Positions 16,351-23,435 of a DNA stretch of 25,350 nucleotides are shown one piece after another. The stretch lies in NCBI GenBank assembly GCA_045806105.1, contig JBJMJY010000011.1, forward strand, positions 1 to 25,350. The letters are read 5' to 3'. Position 1 is the stretch's first letter; the number at the start of each line of letters is the position of its first letter. The notes under the pieces are model-generated. The model made no database searches, had not been told where the DNA came from, and saw only the letters and a list, made by a program, of their open reading frames with translations. A program made the position numbers and the translations under genes. The DNA comes from AC-32 sp045806105. GTDB lineage: Bacteria; Actinomycetota; Thermoleophilia; Gaiellales; Gaiellaceae.

Positions 16351-17291
16351 CCCACGCCGATGCCGGCGTCCGACTGCAGCCGCTCGGCCAGGTACGCCCA
16401 GTCGCGCTCGTGCCGGTACGAGTAGCGCGGCGGCGGCGCGGGCGCCGAGGTCTCGAGCCAGCGCACCGGCCTGCCCTTAGTCTCGTAGAACGCGTGGACG
16501 CAGCCGGTCCCGGTCCAGAAGAGGTCGCCCGGCCGGAGCGTGTACCGGTCGCCGTCGGCGACGACGTCGACCTCCCCTTCGAGGATGTAGTACGACTCCT
16601 CGAATGGATGGTCGTGGGGGTTCGCGCACGCCTTCGGCTGGTAGTCGACCATGAACATCGTGTGGAGCTGGGCGTCGAGCCGCTGGTCGACGAGCATCTT
16701 CACGGCGATTCCGCTGTACGCGAGCACGGCCGTCGCCATGCTCCCGGACACGGTCGGCGCACCCAGCGCCTGACCTCCCTTCAGGCGGTCGAGATCCATC
16801 TCGCCCTCGGTGAGCAGGAAGAGATTGTGGTTGCGCGGATCGCGCGCGTCGAGCGGCGTCGCCTCGCCGTCCGGCGCCGGCCCGAGGAAGAACGTATCGC
16901 TGCCGTCCAGGCGCGGGCGCGGTGCGGCCATCTCGAGCCACAGCCCCCGGTCCTCGCAGCGAAACGCATGGGGCGTGCCGACGCCGATGAGTCCGCAGGC
17001 GCCCGGCTGGAGCCTCACGCCGCGCCCCTCCAGGTAGAGCACGGGCTCGCCCTCGAGCACGTAGAAGCTCGTCTCGAACGAGTGCACGTGCTCGTCGACG
17101 CGACCGTCGGCGAGCGAGGCCAGCGTCAGCGCCATGTGCGTCGAGCCGAGCGTGCCGCCGACGAGCCGGCACGTGGTGAGACCGCTCGAGCGTCCGGGCA
17201 GCGCCTCTGCGAGCTCGACGTCTTCGCGCCGGACCAGCCGGTACGCCGGCATGCCGTCGGCGAGCCGGCGCGTGCCCGTGTCGGAGCTCAT
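16347..17291 (-). CDS. Bicupin protein
   Basis: The 314-residue protein contains two cupin barrels. The first has EHVHSFETSFYVLEGEP (about 67-82; His, His and Glu as possible metal ligands) with a second-motif His near 108 (GVGTPHAF). The second has NPHDHPFEESYYILEGEV (about 225-241) and GDLFWTGTGCVHAFYE, giving the full HxH...E...H metal set. Bicupins include (S)-ureidoglycine aminohydrolase, gentisate-type dioxygenases and oxalate decarboxylases; I do not recognise a close match. It is coupled by ATGA overlaps to the M24 gene before it and E1-alpha after it, so it very likely acts in the same pathway. A hydrolase, isomerase or oxygenase role is possible. Confidence 0.85.
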   Translation of the reverse strand: MSSDTGTRRLADGMPAYRLVRREDVELAEALPGRSSGLTTCRLVGGTLGSTHMALTLASLADGRVDEHVHSFETSFYVLEGEPVLYLEGRGVRLQPGACGLIGVGTPHAFRCEDRGLWLEMAAPRPRLDGSDTFFLGPAPDGEATPLDARDPRNHNLFLLTEGEMDLDRLKGGQALGAPTVSGSMATAVLAYSGIAVKMLVDQRLDAQLHTMFMVDYQPKACANPHDHPFEESYYILEGEVDVVADGDRYTLRPGDLFWTGTGCVHAFYETKGRPVRWLETSAPAPPPRYSYRHERDWAYLAERLQSDAGIGVG

Positions 17292-18655
17292 CTCGGGACG
17301 CTCGCGGGCTCGACGCCAGCGGAGGAAGCGACCGCGTCGGCAACGCCCGCGCCGTCGTGGTGCCGACCCTCACCGCCCTTCTCCACGAGGTCGGCGCCGC
17401 GCACGTAGGTGCGGCCGGCGACCAGCAGCTCCTCGGCCGGGAAGCGCGTGATCACCTCGCAGCCCGTCGCCGTCACGACGACCTCCTCCTCGATCCGAGC
17501 GGCGGAGCGACCGTCCGTCGCGGCGCAGTAGGTCTCGAGCGCGAACACCATCCCCTCCTCGAGCTCGACGGGAGTCTCGAGCGAGTGCACGCGCGAGATC
17601 ATCGGCGACTCGTACAGCCCGACGCCGAGCCCGTGGCCGAACTGGAGGCCGAAGCACGTCTCCTCATCCGGGAATCCGAGCTCCTCGGCCGTAGGCCAGA
17701 CCTCCGCGATCCTGTCGGTCGTCATCCCCGGCCGGACGAGCTCGATCGCGGCGTCGAGCCACTCGCGGCACTGTTTGTAGGCATCGAGCTGCGGCGGGCT
17801 GACCCCGCCGACGTTGAACGTGCGGTAGTAGCACGTCCGGTAGCCCATGAACGAGTGGATGATGTCGAAGAAGGCCTGGTCGCCCGGCCGCAGGAGCCGG
17901 TCGGAGAAGACGTGCGGATGGGGGTTGCAGCGGTCGCCGGAGACCGCGTTGACAGCTTCGACCTGCTCCGAGCCCATCTCGAAGAGCAGCTGGTGGGCGC
18001 GCGCCACGATCTCGTGCTCGTACACGCCCGGCCGGAGCATGCGGTAGATCTCCTCGTAGACGGCGTCGACGAGGCCGGCGGACTGGTCGAGCAGCGCGAT
18101 CTCCTGCGCCGTCTTGATCTTCCGCGCCTCGAGCATGACCTGCGACCCGTCGGTGACGTGCACGCCCGCTCGCTGGAGCGCCTCGATCGTGACGAGGTCG
18201 GCCATGTCGACCCCGAGCGGCTCGTCCTCGAGCTCGCGCTCGCGCAGCTCGTGCGCGATCTTCGCTCCGAGCCGGTCGGGAATGCCTGTCTCGACGGGCA
18301 TGGCTCCGCGCATCGGGGCGACGCCGGCGCGGAAGTTCTCCGCGGGGAGCCACGGCGCGAAGAGCTGGTGATGCCGCGCGGCGGACCCGAAGTCCCAGAG
18401 GATCGGGTCGGCGCCGCGCGCGAGCAGGACGAAGCGCGCGTTCTTGTCGCGCGCCCACTCTCCGATGTGCGTGCTCGTCACGTAGCGGATGTTGTTCGGG
18501 TCGAAGAGGAGCACTGCGCCGAGCTCGGATGACTCGAGCGAGGCCTTAGCGCGGTCGAGGCGGTCCTGGCGCAGGCGCGGGAAGTCGATCCGCTGCTCCC
18601 AGTCCACCGCCCGCGTGGCGTCGGGCGAGCCGACCGACCTCGAACGCGTCGTCAT
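17288..18655 (-). CDS. M24-family creatinase/aminopeptidase P-fold protein
   Basis: The 455-residue protein has an N-terminal creatinase domain (about 25-175; LGAVLLFDPNNIRYVTS, RGADPILWDFG) and a C-terminal pita-bread domain. Of the five dimetal ligands, D264 (FFDIIHSF), H341 (FGHGLGVGLYESP), E374 (MVFALETYCA) and E389 or E390 (ARIEEEVVV) are present. The second Asp, expected in GYxxDxTRT eleven residues after the first, is Cys275 in GYRTCYYRTF. That suggests loss of the normal dimetal peptidase centre, as in creatinase, which hydrolyses a C-N bond without metal. DMSP lyase DddP is another non-peptidase of this fold. The likely role is cleavage of a small molecule. Start and stop both overlap neighbours as ATGA. 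Confidence 0.88.
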   Translation of the reverse strand: MTTRSRSVGSPDATRAVDWEQRIDFPRLRQDRLDRAKASLESSELGAVLLFDPNNIRYVTSTHIGEWARDKNARFVLLARGADPILWDFGSAARHHQLFAPWLPAENFRAGVAPMRGAMPVETGIPDRLGAKIAHELRERELEDEPLGVDMADLVTIEALQRAGVHVTDGSQVMLEARKIKTAQEIALLDQSAGLVDAVYEEIYRMLRPGVYEHEIVARAHQLLFEMGSEQVEAVNAVSGDRCNPHPHVFSDRLLRPGDQAFFDIIHSFMGYRTCYYRTFNVGGVSPPQLDAYKQCREWLDAAIELVRPGMTTDRIAEVWPTAEELGFPDEETCFGLQFGHGLGVGLYESPMISRVHSLETPVELEEGMVFALETYCAATDGRSAARIEEEVVVTATGCEVITRFPAEELLVAGRTYVRGADLVEKGGEGRHHDGAGVADAVASSAGVEPASVPR

Positions 18656-19551
18656 CGCAGAACCTCCTCACGGGACCGGGCCTGCAGGTGCGCGAAGAGC
18701 GCGATGAAGTCGTCCTCTGCGTACCCGGCTTCGCTGGTCGCTCGAAGAAGCGACTTCATCTCGCTCGCCAGGGGTAGGAGGACGCCCTCCTGCTCGGCGG
18801 CGTCCAGTACCAGGTCGATGTCCTTCTCCATCAACGCCGTCGTGAACGTCGCCGAGTAGTCGTCGTGCAGCAGCGGTTGCGTCTTGTACTTGACGAAGGG
18901 CGCGCCGACCGCAGAGCTGCCCATCACCTCCAGCAGTGCCGCGCGCGAGACGCCGGCGGCCTCGCCCAGCACGAGCGCCTCCGAGATCAGCTGCGCGAGC
19001 CCCGCGATCATCAGGTTGATCGCGAGCTTCACGACCCGTGCCTGCTCGCCGTCGCCGACGTGGTGCACCGTCGGCCCGATGGCGTGGATGACCTCTTCGA
19101 CCCGCTCCAGTGCCTCGCGCGGGCCGGAGACGATGACGCTCAGGTTGCCGGCGCGCACCACGGTCGGGTTGCCGCTCACGGGAGCGCGGAGATAGTCGAC
19201 CGAGGCGGACTCGGCCAGCGAGGCGACGCGCGCCGAAGCAGCCGGCGAGACGGTGCTCATGTCGACGAGGATCGTGCCCGCACGAGCCGCTGCGAGGACC
19301 TCGGCTGCCACGCCTTCGAACGCGGCGTCGTCGGCAAGCGAGGTGAGGACGACGTCGACGTGCGACGCCAGCTCCGCTGCCGTGTCGACGGGTCGCGCGC
19401 CTTTGGCCGCGAGCGCTTCCGCCTTGCCGGCCGTCCGGTTGTACAGGCGGAGGGGGTAACCGGCCTGCAGCAAGCGCTCGGCGAAAGCCGTTCCCATGTT
19501 GCCGAGCCCGATCAGCCCCACGGTGGGACGCGCGTCCTGAGAGGCGGGCAC
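18652..19551 (-). CDS. Beta-hydroxyacid dehydrogenase (3-hydroxyisobutyrate/tartronate semialdehyde reductase family)
   Basis: The 299-residue NAD(P)-dependent enzyme starts with the dinucleotide fold PTVGLIGLGNMGTAFAERLL and NRTAGKAEAL. It then has the family stretch VDMSTVSPAASARVA and the substrate loop APVSGNPTVVRAGNLSVIVSG. The catalytic Lys is in QARVVKLAINLM, and the C-terminal helical domain includes FVKYKTQPLL and MEKDIDLVLDAAEQ. Relatives oxidise 3-hydroxyisobutyrate or reduce tartronate semialdehyde. The GTG at 19549-19551 was chosen because a good promoter lies just upstream and predicts a leaderless mRNA; an in-frame extension to 19593 would run through the promoter. It is the first gene of the seven-gene operon. 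Confidence 0.9.
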   Translation of the reverse strand: MPASQDARPTVGLIGLGNMGTAFAERLLQAGYPLRLYNRTAGKAEALAAKGARPVDTAAELASHVDVVLTSLADDAAFEGVAAEVLAAARAGTILVDMSTVSPAASARVASLAESASVDYLRAPVSGNPTVVRAGNLSVIVSGPREALERVEEVIHAIGPTVHHVGDGEQARVVKLAINLMIAGLAQLISEALVLGEAAGVSRAALLEVMGSSAVGAPFVKYKTQPLLHDDYSATFTTALMEKDIDLVLDAAEQEGVLLPLASEMKSLLRATSEAGYAEDDFIALFAHLQARSREEVLR

Positions 19552-19560
19552 TGTCCAGTA

Positions 19561-19589
19561 TGAATAAACGAACGACGGCGGCGGGTCAA
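19561..19589 (-). promoter_or_regulatory. Promoter of the seven-gene catabolic operon
   Basis: On the minus strand TTGACC (19584-19589), 17 bases and TATTCA (19561-19566) form a clear promoter. Transcription would start near 19553, almost exactly at the GTG start at 19551, so the first gene is probably translated from a leaderless mRNA. The XRE-cupin regulator may bind here; a clean operator palindrome was not identified. Confidence 0.6.
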
Positions 19590-19665
19590 GCACTTCACCG
19601 TTTTTTCGCCGGTACCCCCCGCAATCTGTACAGCGATACCGGACGCGCGTGCGCCGATTCGGTCC

Positions 19666-19724
19666 GCGACACGCACGATCGTCCTCCGCGCGCTCGAGCG
19701 CCGCACCAACAGCTCGAGGTGCTC
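19666..19724 (-). pseudogene. Remnant of the HyuC-like hydrolase 3' end
   Basis: These bases resemble the last 65 bases of the hydrolase gene just to the right (19907-19971). The first 18 positions match at 16, and the block containing AACAGCTCGAGGTG also aligns, with about 6 bases of indels. Translated on the minus strand it reads EHLELLVRRSSARRTIVRVA, against EHLELSVRALDRLADKTIARVA in the intact gene. A stop lies just upstream in frame. It appears to be the decayed tail of a third copy. The rest of 19552-19896, apart from the operon promoter, shows nothing I can name; a minus-strand hydrophobic reading near 19745-19815 has no start codon. Confidence 0.5.
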
Positions 19725-19896
19725 ATGCGCGCCTTCAGCTCATCAGCCACACCATCAGCCGCGGGCGCACGGCCGCAGGCGCGGCGAAGGCCGCAGCGGC
19801 GAGGAGCGCGAGCAGAAAGCGCTTGCCTCCACCGTGCCGACGAAACCGTCACGCGTCTGTGACGCCTTCGTGCCGGACATGTGACTTTCGCCGGGG

Positions 19897-21138
19897 CTAG
19901 GACGTGGCGACGCGCGCGATCGTCTTGTCCGCCAGCCGGTCGAGCGCCCGCACCGACAGCTCGAGGTGTTCCTCGCTGGTGTCCTCGAGCTTCGTGTGCG
20001 AGAGCCCGCGCAGGCTCTGGACGAACAGCATCACCGTCGGCACGGCCGCGCGCGACACCTCGGCGGCGTCGTGCAGCGGCCCACTCGGGAGGCGGTGCGA
20101 CTCGCCTGCCACCTCGCGGATCGACTCGTCGGCGAGCTCGATCAGCCCCTCGTCGAACAGGATCGGCTCGATGTTCCAGATCCGCTCCCACTCGACCTCG
20201 ACCTGCTCCTCCTGCGCGAACCGTCGTGACGCTGCTTCCGCGTTGCTGAGCATCTCGGCCAGTTGGGACGCGTCGAGGTGCCGCTGGTCGAGGAGGCATT
20301 CTGCGGTCTCGACAACCGAGGTCACGATTCCCGGCCGCGTCACGACGCCGCCCATCGTGCAGACCGCGCCCTCTCCTGCCCGCTTCGCGATCTCCCGGAT
20401 CTCGAGCTCGAGCTTCGCCGCGGCGGCCAGTGCGTCGCGCCGCTTGTCCATCGGCGTCGAGCCGGCGTGCGCGGCCTGGCCGCGGAAGGTGACCTCGTGC
20501 CGCTCGACCCCGAAGGTCCCCAGCACGACGCCGAGCGGCAGGCCGAGCGACTCCAGCACCGGCCCCTGCTCGATGTGCAGCTCCAGGTAGGCCGCCGCGC
20601 CCTCGAGCTGGCGCCGCGCCTCGAGGGCGCGGTCGAGGTCGACGCCGTACGCGCCGACCGCGTCCGGCAGCGCCACGCCCTCGGCGTCACGCCGCTCGCG
20701 AAGCTCGTCCTGGTCGGTCATCGAGCCCGCTGCCGCCGAGGAGCCGAACAACGAGCGGCCGAAGCGGGCGCCCTCCTCGTCGGCCCAGTTGACCAACCGC
20801 ACCGTCGTCGCCGGCTCCCCGACCTCCGCTATCCGCCGCAGCACCTCGACCCCCGCCACGACGTTCAGCGCACCGTCCAGCCACCCGCCGTTCGGCACCG
20901 AGTCGATGTGGCCGCCGATCAGCACCGCCTGGTCGGACGCGCCTCGCAGGGTCCACCACTGGTTGCCGGCCTCGTCGATCTCCTCCCCGAGCGGGAGCCC
21001 TGCGAGCTGCTCCCGCAGCCACCCGCGGGCGCGCTCCCACGTCTCCGTCCACGCGACCCGCTGAGCGCCGTTCTCGTCCCCGGTCAGCTCGCGCAGCTCC
21101 TTCAACTCGGCGACGGTTCTCGCAGGATCCAGCGGCAC
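19897..21138 (-). CDS. N-carbamoyl-L-amino acid hydrolase / beta-ureidopropionase-like M20 hydrolase, copy 1
   Basis: The 413-residue Zn-dependent amidohydrolase belongs to the HyuC/allantoate amidohydrolase branch of M20. Metal and catalytic motifs are intact: GGHIDSVPNGGWLDG (His77, Asp79, Asp88), WADEEGARFG (Glu121-Glu122), ELHIEQGPVLE (His188), GQAAHAGSTPMDKRRDA (dimer-domain substrate-binding His) and PSGPLHDAAE near the C-terminus. It would hydrolyse an N-carbamoyl amino acid or similar ureide to the amine, CO2 and ammonia. The GTG at 21136-21138 starts five bases from a -10-like element in a 46-bp divergent region shared with the permease, so the mRNA is probably leaderless. It is about 85 percent identical by eye to copy 2 at 23436-24677. 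Allantoate or N-carbamoyl-beta-alanine are alternative substrates. Confidence 0.93.
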   Translation of the reverse strand: MPLDPARTVAELKELRELTGDENGAQRVAWTETWERARGWLREQLAGLPLGEEIDEAGNQWWTLRGASDQAVLIGGHIDSVPNGGWLDGALNVVAGVEVLRRIAEVGEPATTVRLVNWADEEGARFGRSLFGSSAAAGSMTDQDELRERRDAEGVALPDAVGAYGVDLDRALEARRQLEGAAAYLELHIEQGPVLESLGLPLGVVLGTFGVERHEVTFRGQAAHAGSTPMDKRRDALAAAAKLELEIREIAKRAGEGAVCTMGGVVTRPGIVTSVVETAECLLDQRHLDASQLAEMLSNAEAASRRFAQEEQVEVEWERIWNIEPILFDEGLIELADESIREVAGESHRLPSGPLHDAAEVSRAAVPTVMLFVQSLRGLSHTKLEDTSEEHLELSVRALDRLADKTIARVATS

Positions 21139-21143
21139 GGCGC

Positions 21144-21179
21144 GATGCTAACCCGCTGCTGCGGAGTGTGGTAAGCATC
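21144..21179. promoter_or_regulatory. Divergent promoter/operator with inverted repeat, copy 1
   Basis: GATGCTAACC (21144-21153) and GGTAAGCATC (21170-21179) form an inverted repeat with one mismatch and a 16-base spacer. It fills the 46-bp gap between hydrolase and permease, each half ending five bases from a start codon. Read toward the hydrolase, the half contains TAGCAT, a plausible -10 for a leaderless transcript. The same element recurs in the second arm, so it may be both promoter and regulator site. Confidence 0.55.
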
Positions 21180-21184
21180 CTCGG

Positions 21185-22063
21185 ATGGCTTCCGTCGCCG
21201 TCGACCGCACGACGACACCGACGATCGGGGCGATACACGGCGCGAGGCGAGTCGGCCTCGTCGTGGCCGGCGTCGCGGTCTTCTGGGCCCTCTGGGAGGG
21301 CTACCGCTGGTTCGGCGAGACCGTCGGGATCACGTGGCCCTTCCCGGTGGACGCGACCAACATGCCGCACATCCACGACATGCTGAACGCGCTCACGAAG
21401 CCGCTCCAGCCCGGCGGCCCGCCGCTGATCCAGGAGGAGTGGCACTGGGCGCTCTTCACCGCGAAGGAGGCGCTGCTCGGCTTCGTCATCGGCGGCCTCG
21501 TCGGCTTCGGCCTCGCCGTGCTGCTCGTGCACTCCGTCGTCCTGCGGCGCGGGCTGCTGCCCTACATCGTGGTCTCGCAGACCGTGCCGATCCTCGCGGT
21601 CGCCCCGATGGTCGTGGTCGGCCTCGGCACGAAGGGCGTGCAGCCGTGGGTCGCGGTCTCCGTGATCGCCGCCTACCTCACGTTCTTCCCGGTCGCGATG
21701 AACACCCTGCGAGGCCTGCTCTCGCCCCGCCCGCGCGACCTCGAGCTGATGCGCTCCTACGCCGCCGACCGCCGCGGCGTGCTCTGGAAGCTGCGCATGC
21801 CCGCGTCCCTGCCGTTCGTCTTCTCCGCCCTGAAGATCTCTGCGACGGCGAGCGTGATCGGCGCGATCATCGGCGAGACGCCGGCCTCGATCCAGGACGG
21901 CCTCGGGGGCGCGATCGTCAACTTCAACCAGTACTACTCGACCGCGCCCGAGCGGTTGTGGGCGACGAACATCGTCTGCGCCGTGCTCGGCTTCGCGTTC
22001 TTCGGCGCCGTCGTCCTCGCGGAGCACTTCGTCCTCCGCCGAGCTCCGGAGCACGTCGTATGA
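21185..22063 (+). CDS. NitT/TauT-type ABC transporter permease, copy 1
   Basis: The 292-residue permease belongs to the SsuC/TauC/ThiX family (BPD_transp_1). After a hydrophilic start (ASVAVDRTTTP) comes the first membrane segment (about 19-37). An extended segment with NMPHIHDMLNAL precedes the transporter core. The ATPase-contact (EAA-like) loop is DLELMRSYAADRRGVLWKLR with MPASLPFVFSALKIS following, and GAIIGETPA plus GLGGAIVNFNQYY are late family stretches. It would form the channel for a small nitrogenous or aromatic solute. The ATG follows the divergent promoter by five bases. The stop overlaps the ATPase start as ATGA. No substrate-binding protein is seen nearby. Confidence 0.92.
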   Translation: MASVAVDRTTTPTIGAIHGARRVGLVVAGVAVFWALWEGYRWFGETVGITWPFPVDATNMPHIHDMLNALTKPLQPGGPPLIQEEWHWALFTAKEALLGFVIGGLVGFGLAVLLVHSVVLRRGLLPYIVVSQTVPILAVAPMVVVGLGTKGVQPWVAVSVIAAYLTFFPVAMNTLRGLLSPRPRDLELMRSYAADRRGVLWKLRMPASLPFVFSALKISATASVIGAIIGETPASIQDGLGGAIVNFNQYYSTAPERLWATNIVCAVLGFAFFGAVVLAEHFVLRRAPEHVV

Positions 22064-22641
22064 ACGACCTGCCGGCCGTCTCTCTCAGAGGCGTCTCGAA
22101 GCACTTCAGGGCCGGCGTGACCGCGCTCAGCGGCATCGACCTCGACGTCCGACCGCGGGAGCTCATCTCGCTGATCGGCCCCTCCGGCTGCGGCAAGTCG
22201 ACGCTGCTGCGGATCATCGGCGATCTGATCGACCCCTCCGAGGGCGTCGTCGAGGTGAACGGCAAGCCGGCCCACCGCGCGCGTCTCGATCACGACTACG
22301 GGATCGTCTTCCAGGAGGCCGTACTCTACGACTGGCGCACGGTCGAGAAGAACATCGTGCTCCCGCTGGAGTTGCTGCGTTGGAACCGGGACAGGCGGGC
22401 GCAGCGCGTGAAGGAGCTGCTCGACCTCGTCGAGCTCGATCCCGGTGAGCGCGGTCACCCCGGCCTTGAACTGCTTCGAGAGGCCCTTGATCGCGACGGC
22501 GGGCCGGTCGTTCATGCGATGTGCTCGGGCGCGCGCCGCAGTACGAGCTTCTCCGCCAGCACGATCACGCCGAAAAAGGCGAAGCCGAGCAGCGCGCAGA
22601 CGATGTTCGTCGCCCACAGCCGCTCCGGGCCGGTCGAGTAG
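22060..22641 (+). pseudogene. Truncated NitT/TauT-type ABC ATPase, copy 1 (chimeric ORF)
   Basis: Starting in the permease stop (ATGA), the first 126 or so codons are a normal ATPase: MNDLPAVSLRGVSKHF, Walker A GPSGCGKSTLL, and the Q-loop in DYGIVFQEAVLYDWRTV, then KELLDLVELD. At about 22440 the homology ends, where the reading frame runs into the antisense strand of the second ATPase and permease; it continues open to a TAG at 22639-22641 (193 codons). The signature LSGGQ, Walker B and switch His are all missing, so this cannot be a working ATPase. The chimeric tail is unlike any ATPase. Whether a complete ATPase exists elsewhere in the genome cannot be judged here. Confidence 0.85.
22430..22515 (-). 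pseudogene. N-terminal fragment of NitT/TauT-type ABC ATPase, copy 2
   Basis: The ATG at 22513-22515 overlaps the stop of permease copy 2 as ATGA, exactly as in copy 1. About 28 codons follow (MNDRPAVAIKGLSKQF, KAGVTALTGIELD), closely matching copy 1. The homology then stops at the palindromic junction and the frame enters the antisense of copy 1. Walker A, the signature and Walker B are absent, so only a start fragment remains. Confidence 0.85.
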
Positions 22642-23390
22642 TACTGGTTGAAGTTGACGATCGCGCCGCCGAGCCCGTCCTGGATGGAGGCGGGCGTCTC
22701 GCCGATGATCGCGCCGATCACGCACGCCGTCGCGGAGATCTTCAGCGCCGAGAAGACGAACGGCAGCGAGGCCGGCACGCGCAGCTTCCAGAGCACCGAG
22801 CGCCGATCGGCGGCGTAGGAGCGCATCAGCTCGAGATCCCGCCGGTCGGGCGAGAGCAGCCCGCGCAGCGTGTTCATCGCCACCGGGAAGAAGGTCAGGT
22901 AGGCGGCGATCACCGAGACCGCGATCCAGGGGGAGACGCCCTTCTGGCCGAGCCCGACGACCACCATCGGCGCGACGGCCAGGATCGGCACGGTCTGCGA
23001 GATGACGATGTACGGGAGCAGGCCCCGCCGCATGATCCGCGAGTGCGCCAGCAGCACGGCCAGTCCGAACCCGATCGCCGCCCCGAGAACGAAACCGAGC
23101 AGCGCCTCCTTGGCGGTGAAGAGCGCCCAGTGCCACTCGTAGTGGATCAGCGGCGGCCCGCCCGGCTGAAGCGGCTGCCCGAAGGCGTTCAGCATGTCGT
23201 GGATGTGCGGCATGTTCACCGCGTTGACGGCGAACGGCCACGTGATCCCGAGCGTCTCGCCGATCCACCGGTAGCCCTCCCACAGCCCCCAGAAGGCCGC
23301 GATCCCGCCGATGACGAGCAGGACGCGCCGGCCTCCGTGCACCGCCGCGATCCTCGGTGTCGTCGTCCGGTCGACGGCTATCGACGCCAT
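22512..23390 (-). CDS. NitT/TauT-type ABC transporter permease, copy 2
   Basis: The 292-residue permease is the same length as copy 1 and about 80-85 percent identical by eye; most differences are in the first third (RIAAVHGGRRVLLVIGG against TIGAIHGARRVGLVVAG) and in the loop after the second segment. The core is nearly unchanged: SQTVPILAVAPMVVVGLG, AYLTFFPVAMNTLRGLLS, DLELMRSYAADRRSVLWKLR and GAIIGETPASIQDGLGGA. Conservation of both copies suggests selection on each, so the channel may still be used with an ATPase from elsewhere. The ATG at 23388-23390 is five bases from the divergent promoter element; the stop overlaps the ATPase fragment start. Confidence 0.92.
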   Translation of the reverse strand: MASIAVDRTTTPRIAAVHGGRRVLLVIGGIAAFWGLWEGYRWIGETLGITWPFAVNAVNMPHIHDMLNAFGQPLQPGGPPLIHYEWHWALFTAKEALLGFVLGAAIGFGLAVLLAHSRIMRRGLLPYIVISQTVPILAVAPMVVVGLGQKGVSPWIAVSVIAAYLTFFPVAMNTLRGLLSPDRRDLELMRSYAADRRSVLWKLRVPASLPFVFSALKISATACVIGAIIGETPASIQDGLGGAIVNFNQYYSTGPERLWATNIVCALLGFAFFGVIVLAEKLVLRRAPEHIA

Positions 23391-23395
23391 TCGCG

Positions 23396-23430
23396 GATGC
23401 TTACCACACTCCGCTGCGCGGGTTAGCATC
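23396..23430. promoter_or_regulatory. Divergent promoter/operator with inverted repeat, copy 2
   Basis: GATGCTTACC (23396-23405) and GGTTAGCATC (23421-23430) repeat the element of copy 1 in inverted orientation, with a 15-base spacer. Each half ends five bases from a start codon (permease ATG 23390, hydrolase GTG 23436). Conservation of the halves while the spacer length changes by one supports a functional site. Confidence 0.55.
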
Positions 23431-23435
23431 GCGCC

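Larger units (their letters stand above)
19897..22146 (+). repeat. Left arm of large diverged inverted duplication
   Basis: This arm (hydrolase on minus, permease on plus, first 29 codons of the ATPase on plus) is repeated in inverted orientation at 22429-24677. Gene order, gene lengths (1242 and 879 bp in both), the divergent promoter region and the ATGA overlap are all conserved. The two arms differ at roughly 15-20 percent of bases by eye, so this is not a fresh copy. Confidence 0.85.

Noticed and set aside
17288..18655. DMSP lyase DddP assignment for the M24 protein
   Set aside because: The fold is shared, but DddP has an intact second Asp as I recall it, and no other DMSP genes are present.
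19745..19815. Signal-peptide-like hydrophobic reading on the minus strand (KRFLLALLAAAAFAAPAA)
   Set aside because: No start codon or ribosome site in frame and it ends soon after at TGA; insufficient to call a gene.
19595..20299. 234-codon minus-strand open frame across the end of hydrolase copy 1
   Set aside because: Most of it is the hydrolase read in the wrong frame; only the short in-frame tail remnant in a different frame (19666-19724) is meaningful.
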